A stretch of DNA of 64,000 bases, taken from Neptunicella sp048268085. Its GTDB lineage: Bacteria; Pseudomonadota; Gammaproteobacteria; Enterobacterales; Alteromonadaceae. Below the pieces are notes generated by a model. The model did no database searches. It was not told where the DNA came from and was given only the letters and a program-made list of their open reading frames with translations. The DNA lies in assembly GCF_048268085.1 (NCBI RefSeq), contig NZ_JBLWWF010000015.1:1-64000 (forward strand), in the 5' to 3' direction. Positions 24,558 to 33,792 of the stretch are shown one piece after another; position 1 is the stretch's first letter; each line of letters starts with the position of its first letter. Made by a program: the position numbers and the translations under genes.

Positions 24558-25204
24558 ATAATTGCCCCGGGAACCAGAGGTACAAATCGTACCGGCTCCA
24601 CGATAACGGATTCAAATTCATCCCCATGACGGGTAACACAGTGAAGCTGTTGGGTTTGGTCGCCTACAGGAATAATCAAACGTCCACCTTCATTTAATTG
24701 TTGTAATAGTTGCTCTGGCATATGTGCTGCCGCAGCGGTGACAATGATGGCATCAAATGGGGCTTTACTTGACCAACCCTGCCAACCATCGCCATGCTTC
24801 ATTGATATGTTATGCAGATCCAGCTGATTCATGCGACGTTTGGCCTGAAATTGCAGGGCTTTAATGCGTTCAACTGAGTAAACCCGTTCAAACAATTGAG
24901 CTAGTACAGCCGTTTGATAACCGGAACCGGTGCCTATTTCCAGTATGTTTGTAGGAATGCAGGGGGCCTGTAGCAATAGCTCAGTCATACGCGCAACGAT
25001 ATAAGGTTGCGAGATGGTTTGTCCTTGTCCAATTGGCAACGCAGTATTCTGATATGCTTTATGTTGCAGCGCATCGGGTAAAAAGCGTTCTCTGGGAATA
25101 TTGGCAATAGCCTGTAAAACACTATTGTTAGTTATTCCTTCTGATCTGAGTAATTGCGCTAAGGCATCGCCACTTCTGGCACTTGTACGACGAGTGTTAT
25201 TCAT
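24554..25204 (-). CDS. pcm: Protein-L-isoaspartate O-methyltransferase
   Basis: A 216-aa SAM-dependent methyltransferase that repairs isoaspartyl residues in ageing proteins. SAM-binding motif I is visible as LEIGTGSGYQTAVLAQL and the substrate-side segment as QPYIVARMTELL. Ends in a 4-bp overlap with yqaA and follows surE by 13 bp in the conserved surE-pcm-nlpD-rpoS stress block. Confidence 0.96.
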   Translation of the reverse strand: MNNTRRTSARSGDALAQLLRSEGITNNSVLQAIANIPRERFLPDALQHKAYQNTALPIGQGQTISQPYIVARMTELLLQAPCIPTNILEIGTGSGYQTAVLAQLFERVYSVERIKALQFQAKRRMNQLDLHNISMKHGDGWQGWSSKAPFDAIIVTAAAAHMPEQLLQQLNEGGRLIIPVGDQTQQLHCVTRHGDEFESVIVEPVRFVPLVPGAII

Positions 25205-25217
25205 AAATTATTATTAG

Positions 25218-25964
25218 TTAAAGTTTGGTGATCCATTGTTTTAAATTTTCCATGCCTTGATAGGCGGTCATATCCACCGATAATGGAGTAACCGAACAGT
25301 ATCCATTCGCAATAGCGTGGAAGTCTGTACCAGGGCCGGCATCTTGTTCTTGTCCTACTGGCCCATACCAATATATTTCTCGGCCAAAGGGGTCGGTATC
25401 CTTAATCATAGATTCTGCCCTATGTCGGCGTCCTTGACGAGTAACTTGTATTCCCTTTATTTCTGAATAAGGCATATCCGGTACATTAATATTTAAAATT
25501 TGGTCAGCGGGCAGGGGATGAATGATTAAATGCTGGATGATGTCCGCGACTACCTGAGCGGCGGTAGAAAAATGTTTTCCTTCCTTGCCTACCAATGAAA
25601 CGGCGACTGCGGGTAAACCCATATAACGGCCCTCTGTTGCCGCGGCAACAGTACCGGAATAAATGACGTCATCGCCCAAATTTGCACCATGGTTAATTCC
25701 CGATACAACGAGTTGCGGGTCATCATCCAGAAAACTGTTTAACCCTAAATGAACGCAATCTGATGGGGTGCCATTGACTGCATAAAAACCGCTATCCATT
25801 TTGGTAATTCGTAACGGATTAGTGAGGGACAGGGCATTACTGGCGCCACTGCAGTTTCTGTCGGGAGCGATGACCGTTACCTCATTAAATTCCGATAAGG
25901 CGCGGTATAATGCGTGCAGTCCTTCAGCGTGCACACCATCATCATTGCTGAGTAAAATTTTCAT
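25218..25964 (-). CDS. surE: 5'/3'-nucleotidase SurE
   Basis: A 248-aa stationary-phase survival nucleotidase. The metal-site signature MKILLSNDDGVHAEG at the N-terminus and SGINHGANLGDDVIYSGTVAAATEG are diagnostic. The start at 25964 overlaps the truD stop by 4 bp (ATGA), so the longer in-frame extension inside truD is not used. Confidence 0.97.
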   Translation of the reverse strand: MKILLSNDDGVHAEGLHALYRALSEFNEVTVIAPDRNCSGASNALSLTNPLRITKMDSGFYAVNGTPSDCVHLGLNSFLDDDPQLVVSGINHGANLGDDVIYSGTVAAATEGRYMGLPAVAVSLVGKEGKHFSTAAQVVADIIQHLIIHPLPADQILNINVPDMPYSEIKGIQVTRQGRRHRAESMIKDTDPFGREIYWYGPVGQEQDAGPGTDFHAIANGYCSVTPLSVDMTAYQGMENLKQWITKL

Positions 25965-27037
25965 CCCATTACCTGATTGTTGTTTGAATGCGGAAGACTT
26001 GTCGATTCTAGCTGAATCAGTTCTCTTATTATCGACGTCGCGAAACAACCTGAAGGTAAATCAAAGCTCAAGGTTAATGTGTTTCCATCAAGTTGATATT
26101 CAAGGTTGTTTGGTTTTAGGTTGATCGCCCGTCTTTCCTGTTCAAGTTTTAAGCTTTCCAAGGTGCGGGCAACCAGGTCAAATTGCGTGGCAATGGATTG
26201 TTCAAATTCTGCAACATGCCCTTCACTGGCCAGTTTACCCATGCCCCACAGGGGTGCCGATAATTGTATATCACCGCTTTGCAAGCGTTGCTGAATTTGT
26301 TCATCAACCTGTTCAGCAACAAAAAAACTGTTGGTACCAGCCAGTTTCATCACGTCACCGACTAACGGGCGAGCATATAAATTGTGCTGCAGACGTTGGC
26401 TGATGGTTTCATTAAATAACCAGCTGCGTAACGCGGAGATGCATATGGAACGCTTATTGCGATTGCGGATATTTTCTCCCTGAATCAGCTTTTGAGCCAA
26501 ATGTAGATTACTATTTTGGTTACCAAAACGCTGTTCACCGTAATAATTGGGAACCCCTGCGAGTTTAATTAGAGAAAGGCGTTGAATGACTTGCTCAGGA
26601 TGACTGAGTTGGCGAATAGTTAAGGTGAATTTATTGCCTTTTAATGCGCCGGTACGTAATTTTTTATTATGCCGAGTGGCACTGATGATCCTTGCACCCT
26701 CTAAGTCAAAGCTGTTCCAGTCCGGGTTGTGGTTACCGGGTAAGTGCACGGCAATATACTGTTCGGTTAACGCATATTTATCTTTGCGCCCAGCATAGCT
26801 GATTGCTCTGAGTGGCAAACCGGTAAAACGAGCCAACTGTTCGGCTACATAAGCGGTGTTTAGTTCGCGTTTTTGTAACCATAAATAAATATGTTCGCCT
26901 TCGCCAGTTAATGAATAGGCCGGAATTTCGGTTACTTGAAAATCTTCAGGAGTGGATTTGATGATACCGCTAGATTGTGGTTTATCGTGCTGATAAAGCC
27001 AATGATCGGTCGATAGTGTTAATGCCTGGCTATTCAA
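25961..27037 (-). CDS. truD: tRNA pseudouridine(13) synthase TruD
   Basis: A 358-aa pseudouridine synthase that modifies U13 in tRNA(Glu). The catalytic aspartate lies in AGRKDKYALT (about residue 83), preceded by QVTEIPAYSLTGEGEHIYLWLQKRELNTAYVAEQLARF, both family signatures. The start is TTG with GGAG 6 nt upstream, and overlaps the ispF stop. Ends overlapping surE. Confidence 0.95.
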   Translation of the reverse strand: MNSQALTLSTDHWLYQHDKPQSSGIIKSTPEDFQVTEIPAYSLTGEGEHIYLWLQKRELNTAYVAEQLARFTGLPLRAISYAGRKDKYALTEQYIAVHLPGNHNPDWNSFDLEGARIISATRHNKKLRTGALKGNKFTLTIRQLSHPEQVIQRLSLIKLAGVPNYYGEQRFGNQNSNLHLAQKLIQGENIRNRNKRSICISALRSWLFNETISQRLQHNLYARPLVGDVMKLAGTNSFFVAEQVDEQIQQRLQSGDIQLSAPLWGMGKLASEGHVAEFEQSIATQFDLVARTLESLKLEQERRAINLKPNNLEYQLDGNTLTLSFDLPSGCFATSIIRELIQLESTSLPHSNNNQVMG

Positions 27038-27513
27038 AATTTCTCCAGTAATGTAACGGCATGACAGGCGATCCCTTCTTTTCGGCCAGTGAAACCTAAC
27101 TTTTCTGTGGTGGTGGCTTTGACATTTATTTGTTCAATATCGGCTTGTAAATCTTGTGCGATACGCTGACGCATTTGATCAATATGGGGCGCCATTTTCG
27201 GTGTTTGTGCCACGACCGTAACATCCAGATTACCTAACTTGAATCCTTTGGTTTGCACTAATGAATAGACATGACGTAGTAAATTGCGACTATCAGCTCC
27301 AGCGTAAGCGCTGTCAGTGTCGGGAAAATGATGACCTATATCTCCTAATGCGACAGCGCCGAGTAGGGCATCACAAACTGCGTGTAAAACGACGTCACCA
27401 TCGGAGTGGGCAAGAAGTCCCATCTCATGTTCAATAGATACTCCCCCTAACATGATTGGGCCTTCGCCGCCAAATTTATGTACGTCAAAACCGTGGCCAA
27501 TACGTATTGTCAC
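27034..27513 (-). CDS. ispF: 2-C-methyl-D-erythritol 2,4-cyclodiphosphate synthase
   Basis: A 159-aa enzyme of the MEP isoprenoid pathway; converts CDP-ME 2-phosphate to the cyclic diphosphate, acting as a trimer. Motifs GHGFDVHKFG (zinc ligands) and LLAHSDGDVVLHAVCDALLG are present, and SAYAGADSRNLL matches the substrate loop. It overlaps ispD and truD by 4 bp on each side. Confidence 0.97.
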   Translation of the reverse strand: MTIRIGHGFDVHKFGGEGPIMLGGVSIEHEMGLLAHSDGDVVLHAVCDALLGAVALGDIGHHFPDTDSAYAGADSRNLLRHVYSLVQTKGFKLGNLDVTVVAQTPKMAPHIDQMRQRIAQDLQADIEQINVKATTTEKLGFTGRKEGIACHAVTLLEKF

Positions 27514-28199
27514 TGATAAATCCTTTGAATGTTATCCAGATAAAACTCGGCTAATTGTAAATCATCTGGGTGGGTTACCTTTAAATTGGTCGCACTGCCC
27601 TCAACTAGTTTGACTTGGCCACCAAATGCTTCGATAGCAGAGGCTTCATCAGTAATATTTAGACCTTCGGCAAGCCCTTGTTGCAATGCCTCAAATAACT
27701 GATGATAGGGAAAAAATTGTGGTGTTAACGCATGCCATAAGTCAACGCGAGACTCGGTACGTAATACGTTTTTTTGTGCATCGCTGCGTTTCATCGTGTC
27801 GCGTACCGGTGAAGCCAATAGCCCACCAATAGAACCTTGTGCCAAAGAAAGTAATTTATCCAAATCATTGCGTTGCAAACAGGGGCGGGCAGCATCATGG
27901 ACCAGCACCCATTGTGCATCGGTGATTGCTTTTAAGCCGGCCAACACTGAATCAGCTCGTTCTTTGCCGCCATCGACTCTGACTAACCAGTCTGCGCTGG
28001 CGATGGGTAAATCCTCGAAATAAGGATCGTGTTGATCAATCGCGACGATAATTTGGTTGATTTGCGGATGTTCAATTAAACGTTCGATACTGTGTTCAAG
28101 AATCGTTTTTCCGCCAATTTGCAAATACTGTTTAGGGCGGTCTGCTTGCATTCTTTTACCGACACCGGCAGCGGGAACCACCGCAGCATAATAGGGCAT
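27510..28199 (-). CDS. ispD: 2-C-methyl-D-erythritol 4-phosphate cytidylyltransferase
   Basis: A 229-aa CTP-dependent cytidylyltransferase that precedes IspF in the MEP pathway. VVPAAGVGKRMQADRPKQYLQI is the nucleotide-binding signature; VHDAARPC is the second motif. The ATG at 28199 follows the ftsB stop by one base, so the longer frame upstream is rejected. ispD overlaps ispF. Confidence 0.96.
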   Translation of the reverse strand: MPYYAAVVPAAGVGKRMQADRPKQYLQIGGKTILEHSIERLIEHPQINQIIVAIDQHDPYFEDLPIASADWLVRVDGGKERADSVLAGLKAITDAQWVLVHDAARPCLQRNDLDKLLSLAQGSIGGLLASPVRDTMKRSDAQKNVLRTESRVDLWHALTPQFFPYHQLFEALQQGLAEGLNITDEASAIEAFGGQVKLVEGSATNLKVTHPDDLQLAEFYLDNIQRIYQ

Positions 28200-28200
28200 C

Positions 28201-28485
28201 TTAATAATTCTGCTCGCTGGGAAGTATGCGGTAAAAGGTTTCATCCTGCTTAATTAAGCCTAATTCGTTACGAGCCCTTTCTTCGATAGCTTCCAAGCCG
28301 ATTTTCAGATCATGAATATCGGCTTTTAGCAGACTGTTACGTTGCTTCATATTGGCATTTTGCAAGATTTGTTGATCAACTTCCTGTTTCATCTGGCGAT
28401 AATCAAGAATACTGTTTTTACCGAACCATAAACGATACTGCAAACTGCAGAGCAGTATTAATAAGATTGCGGTTAACCACTTCAT
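28201..28485 (-). CDS. ftsB: Cell division protein FtsB
   Basis: A 94-aa bitopic protein of the FtsQBL divisome complex: a short cytoplasmic tail, one transmembrane helix (WLTAILLILLCSLQYRLWF), then a periplasmic leucine-zipper coiled coil and the family-typical ERARNELGLIKQDETFYRIL segment. The start at 28485 follows GAGG with 9 nt spacing. It heads the ftsB-ispD-ispF-truD-surE-pcm run. Confidence 0.94.
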   Translation of the reverse strand: MKWLTAILLILLCSLQYRLWFGKNSILDYRQMKQEVDQQILQNANMKQRNSLLKADIHDLKIGLEAIEERARNELGLIKQDETFYRILPSEQNY

Positions 28486-28730
28486 CTCAATATGCCTCGT
28501 TACGATCCGATTTGATTTTATGATGAGGTTAATTATGCCGCTTGTGAGTTCAGAGGCAAATGATTCTTGAGGCATTCAGTGAACTTTGTTGATTTTTTAC
28601 CAGGATTTATCAGATTTTAGCTTCGTCTAGTGCGTGTTGATGCTAAAATGAGCGGCCATTTCAATAAATGTCTTAATCGTGTAGGCAGACATTATTATCA
28701 GCAGGAGAGAGCTTGGTTTGAGTAGGTATT

Positions 28731-29561
28731 ATGAGAAGTAGCATAATATTGGTATTTTGTTGGTTTATGCTTCCGGTTTATGCAGCTCCTCAAGCAATGC
28801 GGATTCTTGCTACTCCAGAAATGCCTTTTACTTTTATTAATGATGAACACCAAATTGATGGATTTGCGGTGGATTTGGCCAAGGGGATTCAAGGCAAGCT
28901 TAATACCGATTTTCCGGTGTTTAATTATCCTTGGGCCAGATTGGTTAAAACCTTAAGTAATGAAAAAAACGTCGTAGCATTGACGGTTGCCAGAACACCA
29001 GAACGTGAAAACCTGTTTCACTGGATCACGCCCATCGCTCGGGGGATCCATGGATTGTATGCATTAAAACAACAGCATATTCGCCTAGACGATATTGAAT
29101 CGGTTGGCAATATTGGTTCCATAGGTGTGTTAAGAGGCGATGCCCGTGAAACTGTGCTGCGTGAGGCCGGGGCAACTGAGATTATGCTTTACAATACTTG
29201 GCAGCAGGTTGTCGGGGCGTTACTTAAAGGTCGGGTAAATGCTATTTTCTTTTCTTCATCGGGGATTAATTATTTATGCCCGGAAAATAAACCGGGATGT
29301 GATCAAATTGAAAATGTGTTTATCTATAAAGTGGTGACGACTTATATTGCCATGTCAAAAAGTGGTACTGATCCACAAACTGTGGCCGATTGGCATAACG
29401 CCGCAGAAGCGTTTAAACATGACAAAGCCTTTGTTCGGTTAACCCAACGATGGATTAAATATTATAAAGATACCTTCAATATGGATATTTATCTGGATAA
29501 TGGCGCAGTGAATGTGTGGAAAGATCCCAATCTTACCCTAACCTCTGAGGCTATTCCTTGA
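28731..29561 (+). CDS. Periplasmic solute-binding protein (family 3-like)
   Basis: A 276-aa exported protein: signal peptide of about 18 residues (MLPVYAA), then a periplasmic amino-acid-binding-like fold (MRILATPEMPFTFINDEHQIDGFAVDLAKGI and LTVARTPERENLFHWITPIARG) resembling SBP_bac_3. It stands alone, with no ABC permease genes beside it, so it could be an orphan sensor or binding protein feeding a remote system. Such orphans are common in Alteromonas and Shewanella. Ligand not deducible. Convergent with rpsT across a shared terminator. Confidence 0.85.
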   Translation: MRSSIILVFCWFMLPVYAAPQAMRILATPEMPFTFINDEHQIDGFAVDLAKGIQGKLNTDFPVFNYPWARLVKTLSNEKNVVALTVARTPERENLFHWITPIARGIHGLYALKQQHIRLDDIESVGNIGSIGVLRGDARETVLREAGATEIMLYNTWQQVVGALLKGRVNAIFFSSSGINYLCPENKPGCDQIENVFIYKVVTTYIAMSKSGTDPQTVADWHNAAEAFKHDKAFVRLTQRWIKYYKDTFNMDIYLDNGAVNVWKDPNLTLTSEAIP

Positions 29562-29573
29562 CTTTTGACAGGC

Positions 29574-29604
29574 ACAAAAAAAGCGTCCGGAGACGCTTTT
29601 TTGT
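29574..29604. terminator. Bidirectional terminator between solute-binding gene and rpsT
   Basis: AAAAAAAGCGTC-CGGA-GACGCTTTTTT forms a 12-nt stem with a 4-nt loop. T runs on one side and A runs on the other give U-tracts in both directions, fitting convergent genes on each side. Confidence 0.93.
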
Positions 29605-29619
29605 GAAACATGATGATGC

Positions 29620-29883
29620 TTAGCCAATAGCTTTGATCTGAGCAGACAAACGACTCTTATGACGAGCAGCTTTGTTCTTATGGATCAAACCTTTGGTTGC
29701 ATAGCGGTCAAGAATCGCTTGCACAGAAGAAAATGCTTCTTGTGCAGTTGCTTTATCACCGGCTTTGATAGCAGCAAGTACCTTTTTAAGGTAAGTACGC
29801 ATCATTGAACGACGACTTGCATTGTGCTGGCGACGCTTTTCGGCTTGAATCGCACGTTTCTTAGCAGACTTGATGTTAGCCAA
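29620..29883 (-). CDS. rpsT: 30S ribosomal protein S20
   Basis: An 87-aa basic protein of the 30S subunit; the sequence MANIKSAKKRAIQAEKRR and the C-terminal KGLIHKNKAARHKSRLSAQIKAI are diagnostic. The start codon is TTG, preceded by GGGAG 7 nt upstream; the E. coli rpsT gene also uses UUG, which is part of its translational autoregulation. Confidence 0.97.
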   Translation of the reverse strand: MANIKSAKKRAIQAEKRRQHNASRRSMMRTYLKKVLAAIKAGDKATAQEAFSSVQAILDRYATKGLIHKNKAARHKSRLSAQIKAIG

Positions 29884-29915
29884 GGTAGAACTCCCAAAAA
29901 ATTCTAGTCAAAATT

Positions 29916-29936
29916 GAAGGCGCGAAGTTTGCCTTC
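29916..29936 (-). promoter_or_regulatory. Possible 5' leader hairpin of rpsT
   Basis: GAAGGC (29916-29921) and GCCTTC (29931-29936) can form a 6-bp stem with a 9-nt loop about 35 nt before the UUG start. This could be a leader structure linked to S20 autoregulation, but it is short and the match may be chance. Confidence 0.3.
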
Positions 29937-30056
29937 TTAGCCATCAGTTGTCAAATAATTTTATGCTGTATTGCTGAAAATATGCATGTTTTATACGAAC
30001 CTCGGCAAGTTGATTCGCTGGATATAATTTCCATGATTGGCCTATTTTTTGTCGCG

Positions 30057-31805
30057 CTATTGGCCAAACAGTTTATCTTTTAGTTTGTCTTTCAATTGTT
30101 GTTTTTTCTTGTCCACCACATTATTGAGCTGCGAGCCAAGCATTTCCTCAATACCGTTTAAGTTGCCGTCGGCCAGTTTTTCCCAATCCAATAATTGGTT
30201 TAATTGGCTATTACTTTGCGCTAATGGACCATTAGCCTTGGCGTCGAGTTTTTGTTGCAGTTCATCCAACTTTTGTTTGGCTTTACCACTGACATTCGCG
30301 GTAAGTGATTTCGCTATCTGGTTATCCAAATCAGAGTCTAGTGCAAAATTGGGAGCGTTAATATTGCCGTCAATTTTGGCATTCATTTTTAGATTATTGA
30401 GTTGACGCAGGCTGTCGGCGATTATTTTGGTTAGTTTGTTTTCGCCTTCAGAGGTAATCACCAGATCAGCCAGATTGATACTGCCCATCCCATCTAACAC
30501 ATTATCTTTAATACTTAGTTTACCGCTACTAGCCAGCACTGCGCTGGTTAGCGTGCTGGTTAATTTGCCTTTTTCGGCCAGCGTTAACGAATTAAGTTTA
30601 ACTCCTTGCAACGCCCAATCCTGATTGGCTTTTATGCCGGATGTAGCCAACCAGAAATCACCGTTTATAACTAAAGATTGCCACAGCGGGGTATTGGCTG
30701 AATCTACTTTAAAGGTGGTTGGCTGACCTAATTTATCATGGTCGTTGGTGATATTTTGCCACTGTGAGGTAAAGTCTTGTTGTTGCCAACTAATTGAAAT
30801 ATCGGCAGTTCGGATTAAAAAATCCGGTAACGGTTGAGTATCCGTAAATTCAATCCAGCGTCCATCAGTGCGTTGATGTTCTTGTTGTTGCTGTTTCTCA
30901 CTGGCCAACATTGGAGCAACAAGATCATAGGCGGCAAATAAGGTTTCACTCCATTGTTTCGCCTGCTCACCGAAGACCGCTTGAGTGACATCACTGTATG
31001 CAGCGGCATCTCCGGCGACTAAGCCTTTGAGTAAATCATAATCTTGCCCTGGCGCGGCTTTTAATGCCGCCAACTTGGGAGTTAGATCCGATTTTGCCTT
31101 AACAACTTCATCTTTAAACGCCTTGACCTGTTGTTGATGTTGTTTTAATTCAGCTTTGATTTGATCGAACTTTTTCTTCGCGTTGGCTAACTGTACTGGA
31201 TCTTTATAATCGGTGTCGGTTAGCGTCTTTATGCGGGTTTGATAATCTTTTAATACCGCTTTATCGGGTAAATTGGCATAGTGTTGTTGCAATGTTTCGC
31301 GGTGTTGTTGATAGGCGAGTTGGGCCTGCTCAATCGCTTGTGTTGTTTTAAGAGGGGATTTAGCCAAAATATCATCAACGCTGGGCAGCGTGGTAGCGTC
31401 AGGTAATGCCTGGTCGACGATGGATTGTTCTGGCTGACGATAAACTTCTCCTGCGTTTTCTCTTGGTTGATTAAATTTGACTCCAGTGGCAGTCAGTTGA
31501 TCAATAATGATCTTATTCATCAACAATGGCATCAACTCAATATCAGCACTAATTGACGCAAGTTGTACACTATTTTGGGTTGGTTTTTCCGGGTCGGTCA
31601 GCTGAATATTATTAACGGTTAATCCTAGTGGCGAAAAGCGGTGGCTGACACTACCTACATTGACTTCCGCGCCGGTAGCTGTTGAGGCGCTGCCTTCGAT
31701 TGCCATTTTTATCCAGTTATCGAGAAAAATCAGTGTAATTGCCAGTATGAGGCCAATGATCACAATAAAAGCGACTAATCCCTGCCAACGAATTATTTTA
31801 CTCAT
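30057..31805 (-). CDS. TIGR03545 family AsmA-like envelope protein
   Basis: A 582-aa protein with one N-terminal transmembrane helix (about residues 9-30, LVAFIVIIGLILAITLIFL) and a long extra-cytoplasmic region. Its first 110 residues (SPLGLTVNNIQLTDPEKPTQNSVQLASISADIEL) resemble AsmA repeats, then a long helical, Gln-rich region (about 150-270), and a C-terminal AsmA-like beta segment. It matches TIGR03545, whose biochemical role is unknown. The partner TIGR03546 gene lies 1 bp upstream, and this invariant pairing suggests an envelope or lipid-trafficking complex. Confidence 0.85.
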   Translation of the reverse strand: MSKIIRWQGLVAFIVIIGLILAITLIFLDNWIKMAIEGSASTATGAEVNVGSVSHRFSPLGLTVNNIQLTDPEKPTQNSVQLASISADIELMPLLMNKIIIDQLTATGVKFNQPRENAGEVYRQPEQSIVDQALPDATTLPSVDDILAKSPLKTTQAIEQAQLAYQQHRETLQQHYANLPDKAVLKDYQTRIKTLTDTDYKDPVQLANAKKKFDQIKAELKQHQQQVKAFKDEVVKAKSDLTPKLAALKAAPGQDYDLLKGLVAGDAAAYSDVTQAVFGEQAKQWSETLFAAYDLVAPMLASEKQQQQEHQRTDGRWIEFTDTQPLPDFLIRTADISISWQQQDFTSQWQNITNDHDKLGQPTTFKVDSANTPLWQSLVINGDFWLATSGIKANQDWALQGVKLNSLTLAEKGKLTSTLTSAVLASSGKLSIKDNVLDGMGSINLADLVITSEGENKLTKIIADSLRQLNNLKMNAKIDGNINAPNFALDSDLDNQIAKSLTANVSGKAKQKLDELQQKLDAKANGPLAQSNSQLNQLLDWEKLADGNLNGIEEMLGSQLNNVVDKKKQQLKDKLKDKLFGQ

Positions 31806-31806
31806 C

Positions 31807-32310
31807 TTAGCCTCCGATAGTTAGATACAGTTGATACAGCTTACTGGCTTTAAAGGCTTGCATAATTTTAAGCTTATTGACCCATGCCATAATGCGTTGT
31901 CGATATTGCACTACAATATGGCGGCTCAGGAAAAGCACGATGGGTGATAGTAAAAGGCTCACCAAAAATCCACCCATGGTTAAGGTGTGATTGAATTGAC
32001 TTAGCTGCCCCAGGCTTGAGTTAAATAACGTGATCCAGGTATCTTGCCAACTTGCTGCCGTTAATACCTCTTCACCTACGCTGTTCATTAAGGGATCAAA
32101 TAACCAGGCGATGCCGGAGAAAAGGACAAAACTAGCCAAAAAGCTGGCCAGATTAATGCGCAGGAATAATACAACAAATAAAATAATCATATTGTGCAAA
32201 CGCAGTAATGGTGTGAGTCCAATAACCATGCCCAAGGTAATAGCAATGGCAATTTGCCAAGGACTAGCCTCAGAATTGAGTACTTTTAAAAATTTAGCCA
32301 GTAAATTCAC
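31807..32310 (-). CDS. TIGR03546 family membrane protein
   Basis: A 167-aa integral membrane protein with about 3-4 hydrophobic segments (AIAITLGMVIGLTPLLRLHNMIILFVVLFLRIN, LASFLASFVLFSGIAWL, MGGFLVSLLLSPIVLFLS). It belongs to the TIGR03546/DUF2062-like group paired with TIGR03545. The start is GTG with AGGAG 7 nt upstream. The two genes are almost contiguous and likely translated as a unit; role unknown. Confidence 0.82.
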   Translation of the reverse strand: MNLLAKFLKVLNSEASPWQIAIAITLGMVIGLTPLLRLHNMIILFVVLFLRINLASFLASFVLFSGIAWLFDPLMNSVGEEVLTAASWQDTWITLFNSSLGQLSQFNHTLTMGGFLVSLLLSPIVLFLSRHIVVQYRQRIMAWVNKLKIMQAFKASKLYQLYLTIGG

Positions 32311-32365
32311 CTGATTACTCCTGAGTCAACATGCAATGATTGATGAATAATATAGACGCCCGCGA

Positions 32366-33013
32366 TTAACTTTTGGTGTGCCCGAGTATTTCTTCCAGAC
32401 CGAGATAACTGCCTAAACTGACTAAAATCGAGCCTGATACTTTATCCTGCCAATAGCTAAACATTGGATGTTGTGACAACCAATTCCCCAACGCTCCGCT
32501 TAATATGGCGACCATTAAATCACAGCATAACGCGATTAGCGCATAGAGCACACCCAATTGAATTAACTGGGTTGTAACGGATCCCGCATCGGTTGTAACA
32601 AACTGAGGTAGGAAGGCAATAAAAAACAAGGCAGTTTTAGGATTGGTTAATTCAACAATAATACTTTGTCTAAAAAGGGGCTTAAAACCAAGAGGTGAAT
32701 CAGTTGTGACCGAGTCAGCAGTATGCGTGGATGAACGTAAATATGTGATGCCTAAAAAAATTAAATATCCGGCCCCGGCGAGTTTTATTAAGGTATAGGC
32801 GACAGGAGAATATTTAAAAAGTGTAGCGATGCCCAGCGCGGTCGCAATAACATAAATAAAAGAGCCTACAGCAAGGCCGGCAGCAGCTGAAATCCCAGCT
32901 TTTCTACCTTGATTGATGCTGCGTGCCATGATGTATAGATTCGAGGGGCCGGGAGACAAACTCAATAGTAATGCCGCTAAGCCAAATGTGACGATAGTAT
33001 CTGCAGAAAGCAT
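32366..33013 (-). CDS. LysE/RhtB family amino-acid exporter
   Basis: A 215-aa membrane protein with about six hydrophobic segments; the signature SPGPSNLYIMARSINQGRKAGISAAAGLAVGSF marks the LysE/RhtB family. It probably exports an amino acid or homoserine lactone-like compound. Start 33013 is preferred because GGAG lies 6 nt upstream; the frame extends 42 codons upstream with no ribosome site. Confidence 0.9.
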   Translation of the reverse strand: MLSADTIVTFGLAALLLSLSPGPSNLYIMARSINQGRKAGISAAAGLAVGSFIYVIATALGIATLFKYSPVAYTLIKLAGAGYLIFLGITYLRSSTHTADSVTTDSPLGFKPLFRQSIIVELTNPKTALFFIAFLPQFVTTDAGSVTTQLIQLGVLYALIALCCDLMVAILSGALGNWLSQHPMFSYWQDKVSGSILVSLGSYLGLEEILGHTKS

Positions 33014-33135
33014 AACGAACTCCGTTGAAAATAATATCACTAGACTAATCAGTCGTAGTGGGATTTTCCAGTCGTATAATGGTCGATATGTAGTATGTGC
33101 TTTACTGGGAAAAAGGCCGGTTAAAAATAACATCA

Positions 33136-33160
33136 ACACCCGGCACAGAGCCGGGCAGAA
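33136..33160 (-). terminator. Weak hairpin downstream of SH3-domain gene
   Basis: CCCGGC (33139-33144) and GCCGGG (33150-33155) form a GC-rich 6-bp stem with a 5-nt loop just after the stop of the minus-strand SH3-domain gene. The U-tract on the minus strand is poor, so termination is uncertain. Confidence 0.4.
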
Positions 33161-33165
33161 GATTA

Positions 33166-33792
33166 TTACATCCAGTTATCGCTGCGACGTTTTCTTTTGG
33201 GAATATAGGTCATAATGACACCCAAAATAATACCGGCTAACGCTATCATTCCACCCCGGGTAAACCATTCCTTTTGCGAAGACTGATCTTGATCGTCTTT
33301 TTGTTCGCGCAATAAGGTATAGGTATCGTTTAACGTGTCATAACGCTGTTGGAGTTGCTTATTACTCAATGATAATTCAGCAATCTGCTGGTTTAGTTCT
33401 TGATTCAACTGCTCAGCGCGTGTCAGTTCATCATTATTTTGGCTTAATTTTTCACGCAGTTCAGGCAATATCTCTCGCATACTCCGTTGGTTAACTACAT
33501 TCTGATCTTCAATCCAGCCAGTGCGTTGTTTATCGTCGATGATTTCAACAAAGCCTTTTTCCCGATTTTGTTCTAACAGGGTAATTTTTGTTCCCGCTTC
33601 TATAGTGCCAAGAATACGAAATTCGCGGCCGGGACCGGCATGCATAAAAACAGTTAGGTTATCGCGGATATAGCGTACGTCAGTGCTGTCGTCACTGGGT
33701 TCATTTGAAGTGGTATTGGATGGTTCTGTTTGTAGTGCCAATGCGACACTACTCGTTAGACACATCATCAGAATGATAACTCTGCTTAGCAT
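33166..33792 (-). CDS. TIGR04211-type SH3-domain membrane protein (YgiM-like)
   Basis: A 208-aa envelope protein: signal peptide (about 1-20), bacterial SH3 domain (residues about 40-105, VRYIRDNLTVFMHAGPGREFRILGTIEAGTKITLLEQ), a long coiled coil (about 115-170) and one C-terminal transmembrane helix (GGMIALAGIILGVIMTYI) followed by a basic tail. Matches TIGR04211, the YgiM-like family. As in E. coli, it lies next to the CYTH-domain gene in the opposite direction. The function of the family is not established; peptidoglycan binding is inferred. Confidence 0.86.
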   Translation of the reverse strand: MLSRVIILMMCLTSSVALALQTEPSNTTSNEPSDDSTDVRYIRDNLTVFMHAGPGREFRILGTIEAGTKITLLEQNREKGFVEIIDDKQRTGWIEDQNVVNQRSMREILPELREKLSQNNDELTRAEQLNQELNQQIAELSLSNKQLQQRYDTLNDTYTLLREQKDDQDQSSQKEWFTRGGMIALAGIILGVIMTYIPKRKRRSDNWM

